Notes under the pieces: model-generated
What the model was told of the DNA's origin: nothing
What the model saw: only the letters and a program-made list of their open reading frames with translations
The model's database searches: none
Shown: piece by piece, positions 53,280 through 61,379 of the stretch
Numbering within the stretch: the first letter of the stretch is position 1
Layout of the letters: each line of letters starts with the position of its first letter
Source of the DNA: JAHFPN01 sp963765745
GTDB lineage: Bacteria > Pseudomonadota > Alphaproteobacteria > Rhizobiales > Xanthobacteraceae
Assembly: GCA_963765745.1 (NCBI GenBank)
Contig: CAVXXM010000003.1
Coordinates: 992,001 to 1,056,000 of the forward strand
Direction: 5' to 3'
DNA: 64,000 nucleotides
Translations under genes and position numbers: made by a program

Positions 53280-54270
53280 TTCCCCGCTGCGCTTCGCGCC
53301 TCTGCTCGACGGCCTCAAGGCCGCGGCCGAGGATACGCGCCTGCGCCTGCTCGCGCTGCTCGGCGAGGCGGAGCTCACGGTTTCTGACCTTACCGAAATC
53401 CTCGGCCAATCGCAGCCGCGCATCTCGCGCCATCTGAAGCTCCTGGCCGAGGCCGGGCTGGTGGAGCGCCATCGCGAAGCGAGCTGGGCGTTCTATCGCC
53501 GCACCAGCGAAGGCGACGGTGCCGCGCTCGGCGAAGCGCTCGCGCAGCTGCTCGATTCCGGCGATCCGGTGCTGGCGCGTGACCGCGAGCGGCTCGCACG
53601 CGTGCGGGCCGCGCGGGCGGCGGCGGCGCAAGAGTATTTTCGTGAGCACGCAAGCCAATGGAACGAGATCCGCAAGCTGCACGTGGCCGACGCAGCGGTG
53701 GAATCCGCGGTGCTCGACGCGCTCAAGGGCGTGCGGATCGAGGCGCTGCTCGATCTCGGCACCGGCACCGGCCGCATGCTCGAGCTGTTCGGCCCGAATA
53801 TCGACCGCGGGCTCGGCGTCGATCTCAATCCGGAAATGCTGGCGGTGGCGCGCGCCAACCTGGAGCGCGCGGGCCTGAAGAACTGCGCGGTGCGCCAGGG
53901 CGAGTTTTATAATCTCGCGTTGGGGCGCGACGCCTTCGACGTCGTGATCGTGCATCAGGTGCTGCATTATCTCGACGACGGCGCGCGCGCGATCCGCGAG
54001 GCGGCGCGCGTGCTGCGCCCCGGCGGCCGGCTGGTGGTGGTCGATTTCGCCCCCCATGATCTCGAGTTCCTGCGCGACGACCATGCGCACCGGCGCCTGG
54101 GCTTCGCCGAGGAGACGGTGGCGCAATGGATGCGGGCGGCGGGGCTCGAAGTGGTGTCGCATCGCTCGCTAGCGCCGAAGAAGGCCCCCAAGGGCAAGCT
54201 CACGGTCTCGCTCTGGCTCGGCCGCGACCCGCGCATGCTGCTCGCCGGCAGCCGCCGCGAAGTGGCCTGA
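53275..54270 (+). CDS. ArsR-type regulator fused to a SAM-dependent methyltransferase domain
   Basis: 331 residues. An N-terminal winged-helix domain (residues 10-90, LTVSDLTEILGQSQPRISRH as recognition helix) is fused to a class I methyltransferase domain with LLDLGTGTGRMLELFG (about residues 158-173), GLGVDLNPEML and VLRPGGRLVVVDFAP. This architecture is the one used for S-adenosylmethionine/homocysteine-cycle regulators in alphaproteobacteria, where the methyltransferase-like domain probably senses a ligand. Usually metF follows; here a strong terminator hairpin does. Operator overlaps its start. Confidence 0.87.
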   Translation: MSSPLRFAPLLDGLKAAAEDTRLRLLALLGEAELTVSDLTEILGQSQPRISRHLKLLAEAGLVERHREASWAFYRRTSEGDGAALGEALAQLLDSGDPVLARDRERLARVRAARAAAAQEYFREHASQWNEIRKLHVADAAVESAVLDALKGVRIEALLDLGTGTGRMLELFGPNIDRGLGVDLNPEMLAVARANLERAGLKNCAVRQGEFYNLALGRDAFDVVIVHQVLHYLDDGARAIREAARVLRPGGRLVVVDFAPHDLEFLRDDHAHRRLGFAEETVAQWMRAAGLEVVSHRSLAPKKAPKGKLTVSLWLGRDPRMLLAGSRREVA

Positions 54271-54292
54271 ACCTGTCCCGCGCAAACGGAAA

Positions 54293-54321
54293 GCGCCGGA
54301 GGGGTTTCGACCCTCCGGCGC
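54293..54321 (+). terminator. Strong hairpin after the ArsR-methyltransferase gene
   Basis: GCGCCGGAGGG and CCCTCCGGCGC form a perfect 11-bp stem with a 7-base loop, 23 bases after the stop codon. No U-tract follows, so it may act as a Rho-dependent pause or 3' stabiliser rather than a strict intrinsic terminator. Confidence 0.65.
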
Positions 54322-54370
54322 CTGGCTCGGGGCGCCCCCGGGCCTCCGGGGACGCCTTATGTGCGCTAGT

Positions 54371-54454
54371 TCAGATCATTCCGAGGAGGACCGCCCCCAC
54401 GAAGGCGAAGGCGGCCCCGATCGCGAGCATGTTGATCCTGCGAGCGATATCCAA
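54371..54454 (-). CDS. Possible 27-residue single-span membrane protein
   Basis: A short reading frame beginning with TTG at 54454 gives a basic N-terminus (DIARRIN) followed by one hydrophobic helix (MLAIGAAFAFVGAVLLGMI) to a TGA stop. GGGAG lies eight bases before the TTG. There is nothing else in this 490-base gap between the terminator hairpin and the extensin-like gene. Too short for normal gene callers. It is plausible but unproven; the hydrophobic run could be chance in GC-rich DNA. Confidence 0.35.
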   Translation of the reverse strand: MDIARRINMLAIGAAFAFVGAVLLGMI

Positions 54455-54761
54455 CGGGATGTCTCCCTTGCTGTTGAGCCTGAGAGGAAGGCTAGCGACG
54501 ATCGTGGTCGCGGCAAGGCCATAAGTGCGGCAGTGCGGGAAAACGCTCCCTAAGCCATTGATTTTTGACGCTGCACCGCGGGATCACGTTTCGAGACATC
54601 GGGGATTGGGCAAAAAAGCATCAAGGAAATCCGGCGAATCAAATGTGGCGGCGGAGCGGCACGCGGGCGAAGCCGCGACGCCGTGGCGGTTCGCATCGTT
54701 GACCGATCGTTAACGCAGTTCCTTGATCGGACCTTAACGGGACCGCTCGCATTTTCGCGAA

Positions 54762-55976
54762 ATGGCGCGCGGCGTAGTCCGGTATCTCGTCGTCCCGCTC
54801 GTTGCCCTGGGGGTGTTCGGCTGTCGGGTCTACGACTTCGCCGAACGCGATCCATGGCGGAACGAGGCGGAGCAGCGCTGTCTCGCCGCCAATCCGATCC
54901 GCTCCTCCTCTTATCTAGAACCAACGCCGGAAATCGGCCGCGGGGCCTGCGGCATGACGCAGCCGTTCAAGGTCGCGGCGATCGGCGACGGAACGCTCTC
55001 GGGGGCGCGCGAGCAGCCGGCGCCCCAGGGCTTCGCCGCGCGCGTGCGCGGCATCCTCGGGCCGACCAACGTTGCGGCGCGCCGCTCCACTCCGGCCGCA
55101 ACGCCGGTGACGATCGAGCCCAGGGCGACGCTGGCCTGCCCGCTGATCACGGCGGTCGACCGCTGGCTGCTCGACGACGTGCAACCGGCGGCGATGGCCT
55201 GGTTCGGCGAGCCGGTCGTCGAAATCCGCCAGCTCTCTTCGTATGCCTGCCGCTCGATCAACAGTCAGCCCGGCGCGCACACGTCGGAGCACGCCTATGG
55301 CAACGCGCTCGACGTCGCCGCGTATCGTTTCGCCAGCGGACGCGAAGTGACGGTCAAGGATGGCTGGCGCGGGCGGCCGGAGGAGCGCGGGTTCCTGCGC
55401 CAGATCCACGCCGCGGCCTGCGAGCGCTTTTCCACCGTGCTCGGACCGGGCGCGGATGCGTTCCACTACGACCATTTCCATCTCGATCTCGCGCGCCGCT
55501 CTTCCAAGAGCGTCTGCAAGCCGGTGCCGCAGGAAGTGCGGCCGGACCCGGAGAGTTTCCGCATGGCGCACCGCGCGCCGCCGCCGGAGCCCTACGTGAC
55601 CGCACGGCCGAGCGCGCCGCCACCCGCGCAGCCCGACTCATTGTTTTCGAACCGGTCGCTGGCTGAATTGCCGCCGTCGCATCTGGCGACGCCTTCAGCG
55701 CCGCAGATGCCGCCCGCACGGACAATCCCGGCTCCGGCGCAGCCCGTGGGCGAGCCGCTGAGCCTGATACCGCCAAGGCCCACGCAGGTTCCGGCTCCCG
55801 GGTTGCCGCCTCAGCCACCGCAATATACGCGGCCCGGCCTGCGGCCACCGGGATCGATCCCGGCGGCGGGACGTTTCGATCCGCTCGTCACCGGGTCGGT
55901 GGATACGCGAAAGTTCTACAGAGACGCGCCGGCGGTGGAGCGCGATCTCCCGGGCGCGACGCCGGGCGAGGATTGA
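54762..55976 (+). CDS. Extensin-like family lipoprotein (peptidase M15-like fold)
   Basis: 404 residues. A lipobox ends at Cys21 (VALGVFGC), so it is a lipoprotein. The central extensin-like C-terminal domain has HAYGNALDVAAY and HYDHFHLDLARR, matching the zinc H-x(n)-D and H-x-x-H pattern of LAS/M15 peptidases, with paired cysteines. From residue 275 a Pro-rich tail (PPPEPYVTARP, PAPAQPVGEP) of about 110 residues follows, likely spanning peptidoglycan. Probable cell-wall peptidase; the family's function in bacteria is not settled. The ATG follows GGCGC with no ideal ribosome site. Confidence 0.85.
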   Translation: MARGVVRYLVVPLVALGVFGCRVYDFAERDPWRNEAEQRCLAANPIRSSSYLEPTPEIGRGACGMTQPFKVAAIGDGTLSGAREQPAPQGFAARVRGILGPTNVAARRSTPAATPVTIEPRATLACPLITAVDRWLLDDVQPAAMAWFGEPVVEIRQLSSYACRSINSQPGAHTSEHAYGNALDVAAYRFASGREVTVKDGWRGRPEERGFLRQIHAAACERFSTVLGPGADAFHYDHFHLDLARRSSKSVCKPVPQEVRPDPESFRMAHRAPPPEPYVTARPSAPPPAQPDSLFSNRSLAELPPSHLATPSAPQMPPARTIPAPAQPVGEPLSLIPPRPTQVPAPGLPPQPPQYTRPGLRPPGSIPAAGRFDPLVTGSVDTRKFYRDAPAVERDLPGATPGED

Positions 55977-55980
55977 TCGC

Positions 55981-56400
55981 TTAGAGAGAGCGCGGCGGAC
56001 CCGCGTCGGTGGCGTTCGGCCCGTAGAACATGCGCCCGAGGCGCGCCTCGACCGCGGCGCGCTCGCAGTTCGAACAAGGTCTCGAAGTCGAATACATCAC
56101 GCAATCGGATAGATCGGCCCGCGCAAGACGCTGCTGCGCATCGCGCATGGCTTCGCGCTCGGCATGCGCGGTCCAGTCGCGCTTGACGACCACGCGGCTC
56201 GGGCCGAAGCCCACGATCTCGTCGCCCTTCACGACCACGGCGCCGTAGGGCTGGTCGCCGGTGCGCTCGGCTTCGGCTTTCATCCTGAAGGCGGCGTCGA
56301 TGAATTTCTTCGTCCGCTCGCCGGACGCGGCCAAGGCCGGCCCACCGAAGGCGGCACTGGCCAGAATTGCAATCGCGGTGCGGCGGCTGCACGAGCACAT
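55981..56400 (-). CDS. Exported nucleoside-deaminase-like protein
   Basis: 139 residues. Twin-arginine-like leader CSCSRRTAIAILASAAFGG with cleavage near ALA, then a cytidine/guanine deaminase fold: HAE at 79-81 and PCSNC at 108-112 provide the zinc ligands and catalytic glutamate. Unusually for a deaminase, it carries an export signal; folding with zinc in the cytoplasm before Tat export would fit. Substrate unknown. Convergent with the extensin-like gene (5-base gap). Confidence 0.8.
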   Translation of the reverse strand: MCSCSRRTAIAILASAAFGGPALAASGERTKKFIDAAFRMKAEAERTGDQPYGAVVVKGDEIVGFGPSRVVVKRDWTAHAEREAMRDAQQRLARADLSDCVMYSTSRPCSNCERAAVEARLGRMFYGPNATDAGPPRSL

Positions 56401-56451
56401 GAAACAATCGTACCATGATCGGCCGCGAATTGCCGCGCTTAGATACCCGCC

Positions 56452-56937
56452 TTACCGCTTTCTCGACGCGCTAGCCGATTTCTTTCGCCGCACGCCGCTT
56501 CTTCGCTTTTGAATGACTTCGAGCATTTCTTCCGCGTGACTGCGGAATTCCTGCTGCAGGCGCTCCAGTTCCTCGTCGGCAAATTCCTCGAGGATCGCCA
56601 GGCGATTGGGCGCGCCCTTGGTGACGAGGATCAGTTCCGAGAGCTTGAGCTGGATCGCCAGCGTGTCGCGGTTCTGCGTGTTCTGGATCATGAACACCAT
56701 AAGGAAAGTGACGATCGTCGTCGAGGTGTTGATGACGAGTTGCCAGGTGTCGCTGAAATTGAACAACGGGCCGGTCAGCGCCCACGCGAACACGACGGCA
56801 CAGGCGATGAGAAACGCCTGCGGCCTCCCGGTGAGCACCGCCACTTCATGGGCGAAGCGGGTGAAGAGGCCGTGCCTGGCGTGCAGCCCGCCATAGCCGG
56901 CCCTGGTGTCATATTGGGCGAGTAGTTTGGTGGGCAT
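56452..56937 (-). CDS. Low-affinity iron permease family protein
   Basis: 161 residues. Two membrane helices near 35-60 and 65-90 with the family block VINTSTTIVTFLMVFMIQNTQNRDTLAIQLKLSEL, which is highly conserved in this small group, followed by a soluble helical tail (EEFADEELERLQQEF) ending in Arg/Lys-rich SASASRKR. The name is inherited from a yeast protein with weak similarity; transport is unproven. Start at 56937. Confidence 0.82.
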   Translation of the reverse strand: MPTKLLAQYDTRAGYGGLHARHGLFTRFAHEVAVLTGRPQAFLIACAVVFAWALTGPLFNFSDTWQLVINTSTTIVTFLMVFMIQNTQNRDTLAIQLKLSELILVTKGAPNRLAILEEFADEELERLQQEFRSHAEEMLEVIQKRRSGVRRKKSASASRKR

Positions 56938-57033
56938 GGCAAAGCACCTCCGCGCTTCCGGGAATGGGGGGACGCAGCTCGGAACTGTACGCGAGATCGA
57001 TTACGCTAGGCCGGCGCGTTAGCGTCTAGTTCC

Positions 57034-57139
57034 GTCATGCCCGGGCTTGACCCGGGCATCCCGCGGACTCTACGGGCAAGGCACTGCCCAGTCCGCAACT
57101 TCGAATCGGGTATCCGCTCGGGACAAGCCCGGCAATGAC
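57034..57139. repeat. Palindromic intergenic repeat element, copy 2
   Basis: 106-base element with imperfect terminal inverted repeats GTCATGCCCGGGCTTG (57034-57049) and CAAGCCCGGCAATGAC (57124-57139), 14 of 16 positions pairing. It lies between the cimA stop and the iron-permease gene. It shares the GTCAT-CC-GG ends with copy 1, suggesting one dispersed family with different interiors. Confidence 0.7.
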
Positions 57140-57145
57140 GGCGAG

Positions 57146-58742
57146 TTACGCCGGCGCGTTGCTTTTCAGCAACTTCCAGGTGATCGAGTCGACCAGCGCC
57201 TGGAACGAGGCGTCGATGATGTTGGGCGACACGCCCACCGTGGTCCAGCGGTCGCCGGTCTCGTCCACGGATTCGATCAGCACGCGCGTCACCGCGCCGG
57301 TGCCGCCATCGAGGATACGCACGCGGTAATCGGTGAGCTGTAGGCCGGAGATATAAGGCTGGTAGCGGCCGAGGTCCTTGCGCAGCGCCACGTCCAGCGC
57401 GTTGACCGGGCCGTTGCCCTCGGCGGCTGAGATCAGGATTTCGCCGTGCACGCGCACTTTCACCGTGGCCTCGGCCACGGTGGTGACCTCGCCCTTGGCG
57501 TTGTAGCGGCGCTCCACGTTCACGCTGAAGTTCTCGACGTCGAAATATTCCGGCACCTTGCCGAGCATGCGCCGCGCCAGCAGCGCAAACGAGGCGTCGG
57601 CCGCCTCATAGGCATAGCCCTGGGCTTCGCGCGTCTTCACTTCTTCGAGCAGCCGCGCGATGCGCGGATCGTCCTTCTCGACCTTGATGCCGAGCCGCTC
57701 GAGCTCGGCGATCACGTTCGACTTGCCGGATTGATCCGACACCAGCAGCTTGCGCCGGTTGCCGACCGCCTCGGGCGCGACGTGCTCGTAGGTGTTGGGG
57801 TCCTTCAGGATCGCCGAGGCGTGAATGCCGGTCTTGGTGGTGAAGGCGGCGTCACCCACATAAGCCGCGTGCTTGTCGGGCGCGCGGTTCAGCATCTCAT
57901 CCAAGGTGTGAGCGACCTTGGAAAGCTCCTTAAGCGCGCCCTCTTTCACGTTGATTTCGAATCGATTTGCGAACTCGGGCTTGAGCATCAGCGTCGGGAT
58001 GATCGAGCACAGATTGGCGTTGCCGCAGCGCTCGCCCACGCCGTTCAAGGTGCCCTGGATCTGGCGCGCGCCGGCGCGCACGGCGGCGAGCGAATTGGCC
58101 ACCGCCTGCTCGGTGTCGTTATGGGCATGGATGCCGACGTGGGAGCCGGGGATGGTCTTGGTCACTTCGCGGACGATTTCCTCGACCTCGTGGGGCAGCG
58201 TGCCGCCATTGGTGTCGCACAGCACGACCCAGCGCGCGCCGGCGTCATAGGCGGCCTTGGCGCAGCGTGAGCGCGTATTCCTTGTTGTCCTTGTAGCCGT
58301 CGAAGAAGTGCTCGCAATCGAGCATGACCTCGCGGCCGGCGGCCTTGGCGGCGGCGACGCTCTCGCGGATCGAGACGAGGTTGTCCTCGAGCGGAATTTC
58401 GAGCGCGACGCGGACCTGATAGGCCGAGCTTTTCGCGACGAAACAGATGGCGTCGGCCTTGGCGGCGAGCGTGGCGGCGAGGCCCGGATCGTTCGAGGCG
58501 GAGCGGCCGGCCCGCTTGGTCATGCCGAAGGCGGTGAACTTCGATTTGGTGTCGCGCTTTTCGGAAAACAGCGCGGTGTCGGTCGGGTTGGCGCCCGGAT
58601 AGCCGCCCTCGATGTAATCGACGCCGAGGCGGTCGAGCAGCCGCATGACCGAGAGCTTGTCGGCGAGCGTGAAATCGACGCCCTGCCCCTGCGCGCCGTC
58701 GCGCAGCGTGGTGTCGAAGAGATAGAGATGTTCTTTGGTCAT
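57146..58742 (-). CDS. cimA: (R)-citramalate synthase CimA, frameshifted
   Basis: About 531 residues, HMG-CoA lyase-like barrel of the LeuA/CimA family: LFDTTLRDGAQGQGVDFTLADKL and VLCDTNGGTLPHEVEEIV followed by HAHNDTEQAVANSLAA (metal-binding HxH motif) and a LeuA-type allosteric C-terminal domain. Matches the TIGR00977 type. The frame breaks near 58262: one surplus base produces the run CTLRQGRL and a stop, while the other frame continues KAAYDAGARWVVLCDTN. Start ATG at 58742, two bases after the 41-residue upstream gene. Citramalate feeds isoleucine synthesis without threonine. Confidence 0.87.
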
Positions 58743-58744
58743 GG

Positions 58745-58870
58745 TCAAACCGAGATCACGCCGAACAGATAGAGCGCAACGAGAACCGCGAGCACTAGCA
58801 CGGCAATCTTAAGCGCGAGGTAAGCGAGCCAATGGCGCGGAAACGGCGTTTCCGGGGGCTGGATTTTCAT
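58745..58870 (-). CDS. 41-residue single-span membrane protein between cysS and cimA
   Basis: ATG at 58870 follows GGGAGG by seven bases (GGGAGGTCGCGCG). The product starts MKIQPPETPFPRHWLAYLAL and continues as one hydrophobic helix (IAVLVLAVLVALYLFGV) to TGA at 58745. Its ATG overlaps the cysS stop (ATGA) and its stop lies two bases before the cimA ATG, so it is translated as part of a cysS-sORF-cimA operon. This coupling makes it a real gene. I do not recognise a family; a role in membrane or ribosome coupling would be speculation. Confidence 0.75.
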   Translation of the reverse strand: MKIQPPETPFPRHWLAYLALKIAVLVLAVLVALYLFGVISV

Positions 58871-60296
58871 CGCGCGACCTCCCAGGTGGTGGTGCCGTCC
58901 TTCTTGTCGTGCAGCACGACGCCCATCTTTGCGAGTTCGTCGCGGATGCGGTCGGATTCTTTGAAGTTCTTTGCTTTGCGGGCGGCATTACGAGCATCGA
59001 CAAGCGCTTTGACCCTGCGTCGTCTAAATTCTGTCCGGCATTCGCTCGCCCAACTTGCTCGCCGATATCAGCAAAAAGCCGACCACGACTTGAGCGCATT
59101 GCGAACAGATGCCAACAAATCTTGCCTGCCTGGTGCAATTCCTGCGCGGCAGAAAGATCTCGCTTTTCTCGCCTTCGCTGCGAGCTTATGCATTTCGCGC
59201 AATTGCCATCGGCGTGTTGAGATCATCCTCAAGAGCAGCAATAAAGTCTTTTGGAGGCGGGTTGTCCGAATTGAACGATGTTTGATGTCGATGCAGAACA
59301 TTCGCCCAATGTCTCAAGCGTTTGCTCAGCTTCTTCCAACGATCGCACAGTCCAATCGATAGGCTGTCGATAGTGAGTTCGTAGCATCGCGAGACGAAGC
59401 ACAGCACCTTCCCAACTCCTGCCGCCAAAATTTCGACTAGCGACTAGTTCACTGATCGTGACGACATTTCCCATCCGACTTCGCCATCTTCTCGCCCTTC
59501 CATCTGCACGAAGCCGTTGTGCATCCAGACTTTCGCCAGCGGCGCGCCGCCGTGCACGCACTCGGATTGCGCGATTTCGTTCTCGTGATGGGGGAAGACG
59601 AGATCGATGCCGCCGCCGTGGATGTCGAAGGTCGGTCCCGAGCAGAGCCTCGCCCATCGCCGAGCATTCGACGTGCCAGCCCGGCCGGCCGCGGCCCCAC
59701 GGGCTGTCCCAGCCGGGAAGCTCAGGGGTCGAAGGCTTCCACAGCACGAAATCCATCGGGTTCTTTTTGTACGGCGCGACTTCGACCCGCGCGCCGGCGA
59801 TCATTTCATCGACGGAGCGGTTCGAAAGTTTGCCGTAGTCGCGCTTGGACGAGACGTCGAAAAGAACATGACCCTCGGCCGGATAGGCATGTCCGGTCGC
59901 GATCAGCGCCTCAATCATCTTGATCATCGGCGCGATGTACTCGGTCGCGCGCGGCTCGTGCGTCGGCTCAAGGCAGCCAAGCGCTTTCACGTCTTCCTTG
60001 AACCACTCGTACGTCGTCTTGGTCAGATCGCCGATGGAAATTCCGCGCTCGGCCGCGCGCGCGTTGATCTTGTCGTCCACGTCGGTGATGTTGCGCACAT
60101 ACGTGACGTGCTCCGCGCCATAGAGATGCCGCAGCAGCCGGAACAGCACGTCGAACACGATCACCGGCCGCGCATTGCCGATGTGCGCGCGGTCGTAGAC
60201 CGTCGGCCCGCACACGTACATGCGCACGCGCGCGGGATCGAGAGGCCGGAAGACCTCCTTGGTGCGCGTCAGCGTGTTGTAGAGCTTGAGCTCCAT
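58867..60296 (-). pseudogene. cysS: Cysteinyl-tRNA synthetase CysS, disrupted by many frameshifts
   Basis: The 5' half (60296 to about 59640) is intact with the HIGH motif as YDRAHIGNARP and the zinc-ligand CGPTVYD. Further parts are still readable in other frames: TFDIHGGGIDLVFPHHENEIAQ, EGEKMAKSDGN (KMSKS), PPPKDFIAALEDDLNTPMAIA, and a good terminal segment RVKALVDARNAARKAKNFKESDRIRDELAKMG. To read through requires removal of surplus bases at about 59636, 59497, 59469 and 59194, plus further changes near 59300, 59160, 59110, 59065 and 59030. The enzyme is essential, so either the assembly is bad here or a second copy exists. Confidence 0.85.
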
Positions 60297-60343
60297 GAAC
60301 GTCCCTTGCCCGCGGGCCGGAACGTCGATCTCTGAATTTTGAG

Positions 60344-60447
60344 AAAAACGGCCCCGCCCGCGCCCTCTAGGCGCAGATAATCTCGCGGCAAATGCCGAAG
60401 AAACGGTTGAAGGTGGCCGTCATGGGGCCACCATGCCGGGCGGGCCG
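60344..60447 (-). promoter_or_regulatory. Possible attenuator-like leader of cysS with Cys-containing short ORF
   Basis: In the 255-base gap upstream of cysS, an 18-codon ORF at 60367-60423 (minus) encodes MTATFNRFFGICREIICA, with two Cys codons near its end. It is flanked by complementary GC arms (minus-strand CGGCCCGCCCG from 60447-60437 and CGGGCGGGGCCG from 60360-60349), the second directly followed by five uridines (A-run 60344-60348). Such an arrangement could link cysS expression to charged tRNA-Cys. No clear ribosome site precedes the ATG, so this is a hypothesis. Confidence 0.35.
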
Positions 60448-60551
60448 CGGCGCCGTCAAGGGCCGCTGGCCCTGTCATTGCATCGTTAACGGCCTGTCAA
60501 CGACGCGGGAGCAAGCTCCGGGTGGGGAATTTCCGTTTCGGGGACCAATCC

Positions 60552-60860
60552 ATGATCGCCATTCGTATTGCCGCGTTCGCCGTCGTGCTCGCGCTCGCGA
60601 CGCCGGCCCAGGCCGAGACCCAGACTTTCCTGATCGACAGTTCCGACGGCTACGGCATCGACCGCTGCCTCGCCGCCGGCGAAGCGTGCGGCCGCGCGGC
60701 GGCGACCGCGCTGTGCCGCGCCAATGCGTTCGCCAGCGCCGTCGATTACGGCCGCATGGAACCGACCGAGATCACCGGGACGTTGCCGGGCGGGCTGCCG
60801 CTCAAAGTCTGCCAAGGACCGTCCTGCCCGGTGAAAGTCGCCATCACCTGCACGCGCTGA
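60552..60860 (+). CDS. Small secreted cysteine-rich protein of unknown function
   Basis: 102 residues. Signal peptide (AAFAVVLALATPAQA), then about 80 residues with six cysteines (RCLAAGEACG, ALCRAN, VCQGPSCPV, ITCTR), probably disulfide-bonded and periplasmic. No domain is recognised. The ATG at 60552 has GGGGA about eight bases upstream. Divergent from cysS across its regulatory gap and convergent with the VOC gene (10-base gap). Confidence 0.65.
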   Translation: MIAIRIAAFAVVLALATPAQAETQTFLIDSSDGYGIDRCLAAGEACGRAAATALCRANAFASAVDYGRMEPTEITGTLPGGLPLKVCQGPSCPVKVAITCTR

Positions 60861-60870
60861 CGCGCGCCGC

Positions 60871-61275
60871 TCACGCGGCCGGCTGCGGCCGCTTGTGGCA
60901 GACGACGCAAATCTTGTTGCCTTCCGGATCGAGCACGTACGCGCCGTAATAGTTGCGGTGATAGTGCGGCCTGAGGCCGGGCGCGCCTGAATCCGTGCCG
61001 CCGTTCGCCAGCGCCGCCGCGTGGAAAGCATCGACCTTCCCGCGCTCCGGCACCTCGAAGGCGATGGTGACGCCGTTGCCGCGCGCGGCCGGCTTGCCGT
61101 CGAGCGGCTTCAGCACCCAGAATTGCGGCGGCCGCGGCGGATTGGCCGAATAGCCGAGCGCGCCGACGCCCTCGTTCTCGAAAAAGCGCGCGAGGCCGAG
61201 CAGCGGCAGCACCGCGTCGTAGAATTTCCTGGCGCGGGCGAAATCGCTGGCGCCGACGGTGACGTGGCTGAACAT
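60871..61275 (-). CDS. VOC-family (glyoxalase/bleomycin-resistance-like) protein
   Basis: 134 residues, one complete vicinal-oxygen-chelate domain: FSHVTVGASDFARARKFYDAVLPLLGL at the N-terminus and AAFEVP/RNYYGAYVLDPEGNKICVVCHK at the C-terminus. The metal ligands are His4 and likely the glutamate of DPEGN. A cysteine pair (CVVC) near the C-terminus is unusual for the fold. Its substrate is not predictable. Confidence 0.85.
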   Translation of the reverse strand: MFSHVTVGASDFARARKFYDAVLPLLGLARFFENEGVGALGYSANPPRPPQFWVLKPLDGKPAARGNGVTIAFEVPERGKVDAFHAAALANGGTDSGAPGLRPHYHRNYYGAYVLDPEGNKICVVCHKRPQPAA

Positions 61276-61320
61276 GGGCGGACCCTCCGGGTGCGGAGGA
61301 TAGCGCGATTTCGCGTCTCT

Positions 61321-61355
61321 AAAAACGAAACGGGCGGCGCTTGAGGCGCCGCCCG
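61321..61355 (-). terminator. Rho-independent terminator of the porin gene
   Basis: CGGGCGGCGC and GCGCCGCCCG form a perfect 10-bp stem with a 5-base loop. On the minus strand the stem is followed by TTTCGTTTTT. It lies 25 bases after the porin stop. Confidence 0.85.
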
Positions 61356-61379
61356 ATCTAGAAGACTCGAAGCCTGGGC

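Larger units (their letters stand above)
54271..54761. other. 491-base intergenic region before the extensin-like gene
   Basis: Holds the hairpin at 54293-54321, the possible 27-residue membrane peptide on the minus strand, and the promoter region of the extensin-like gene, where GATCGTTAACG and GATCGGACCTTAACG occur about 20 bases apart near 54706-54740. No tRNA or further ORF with a ribosome site was recognised. Confidence 0.5.
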
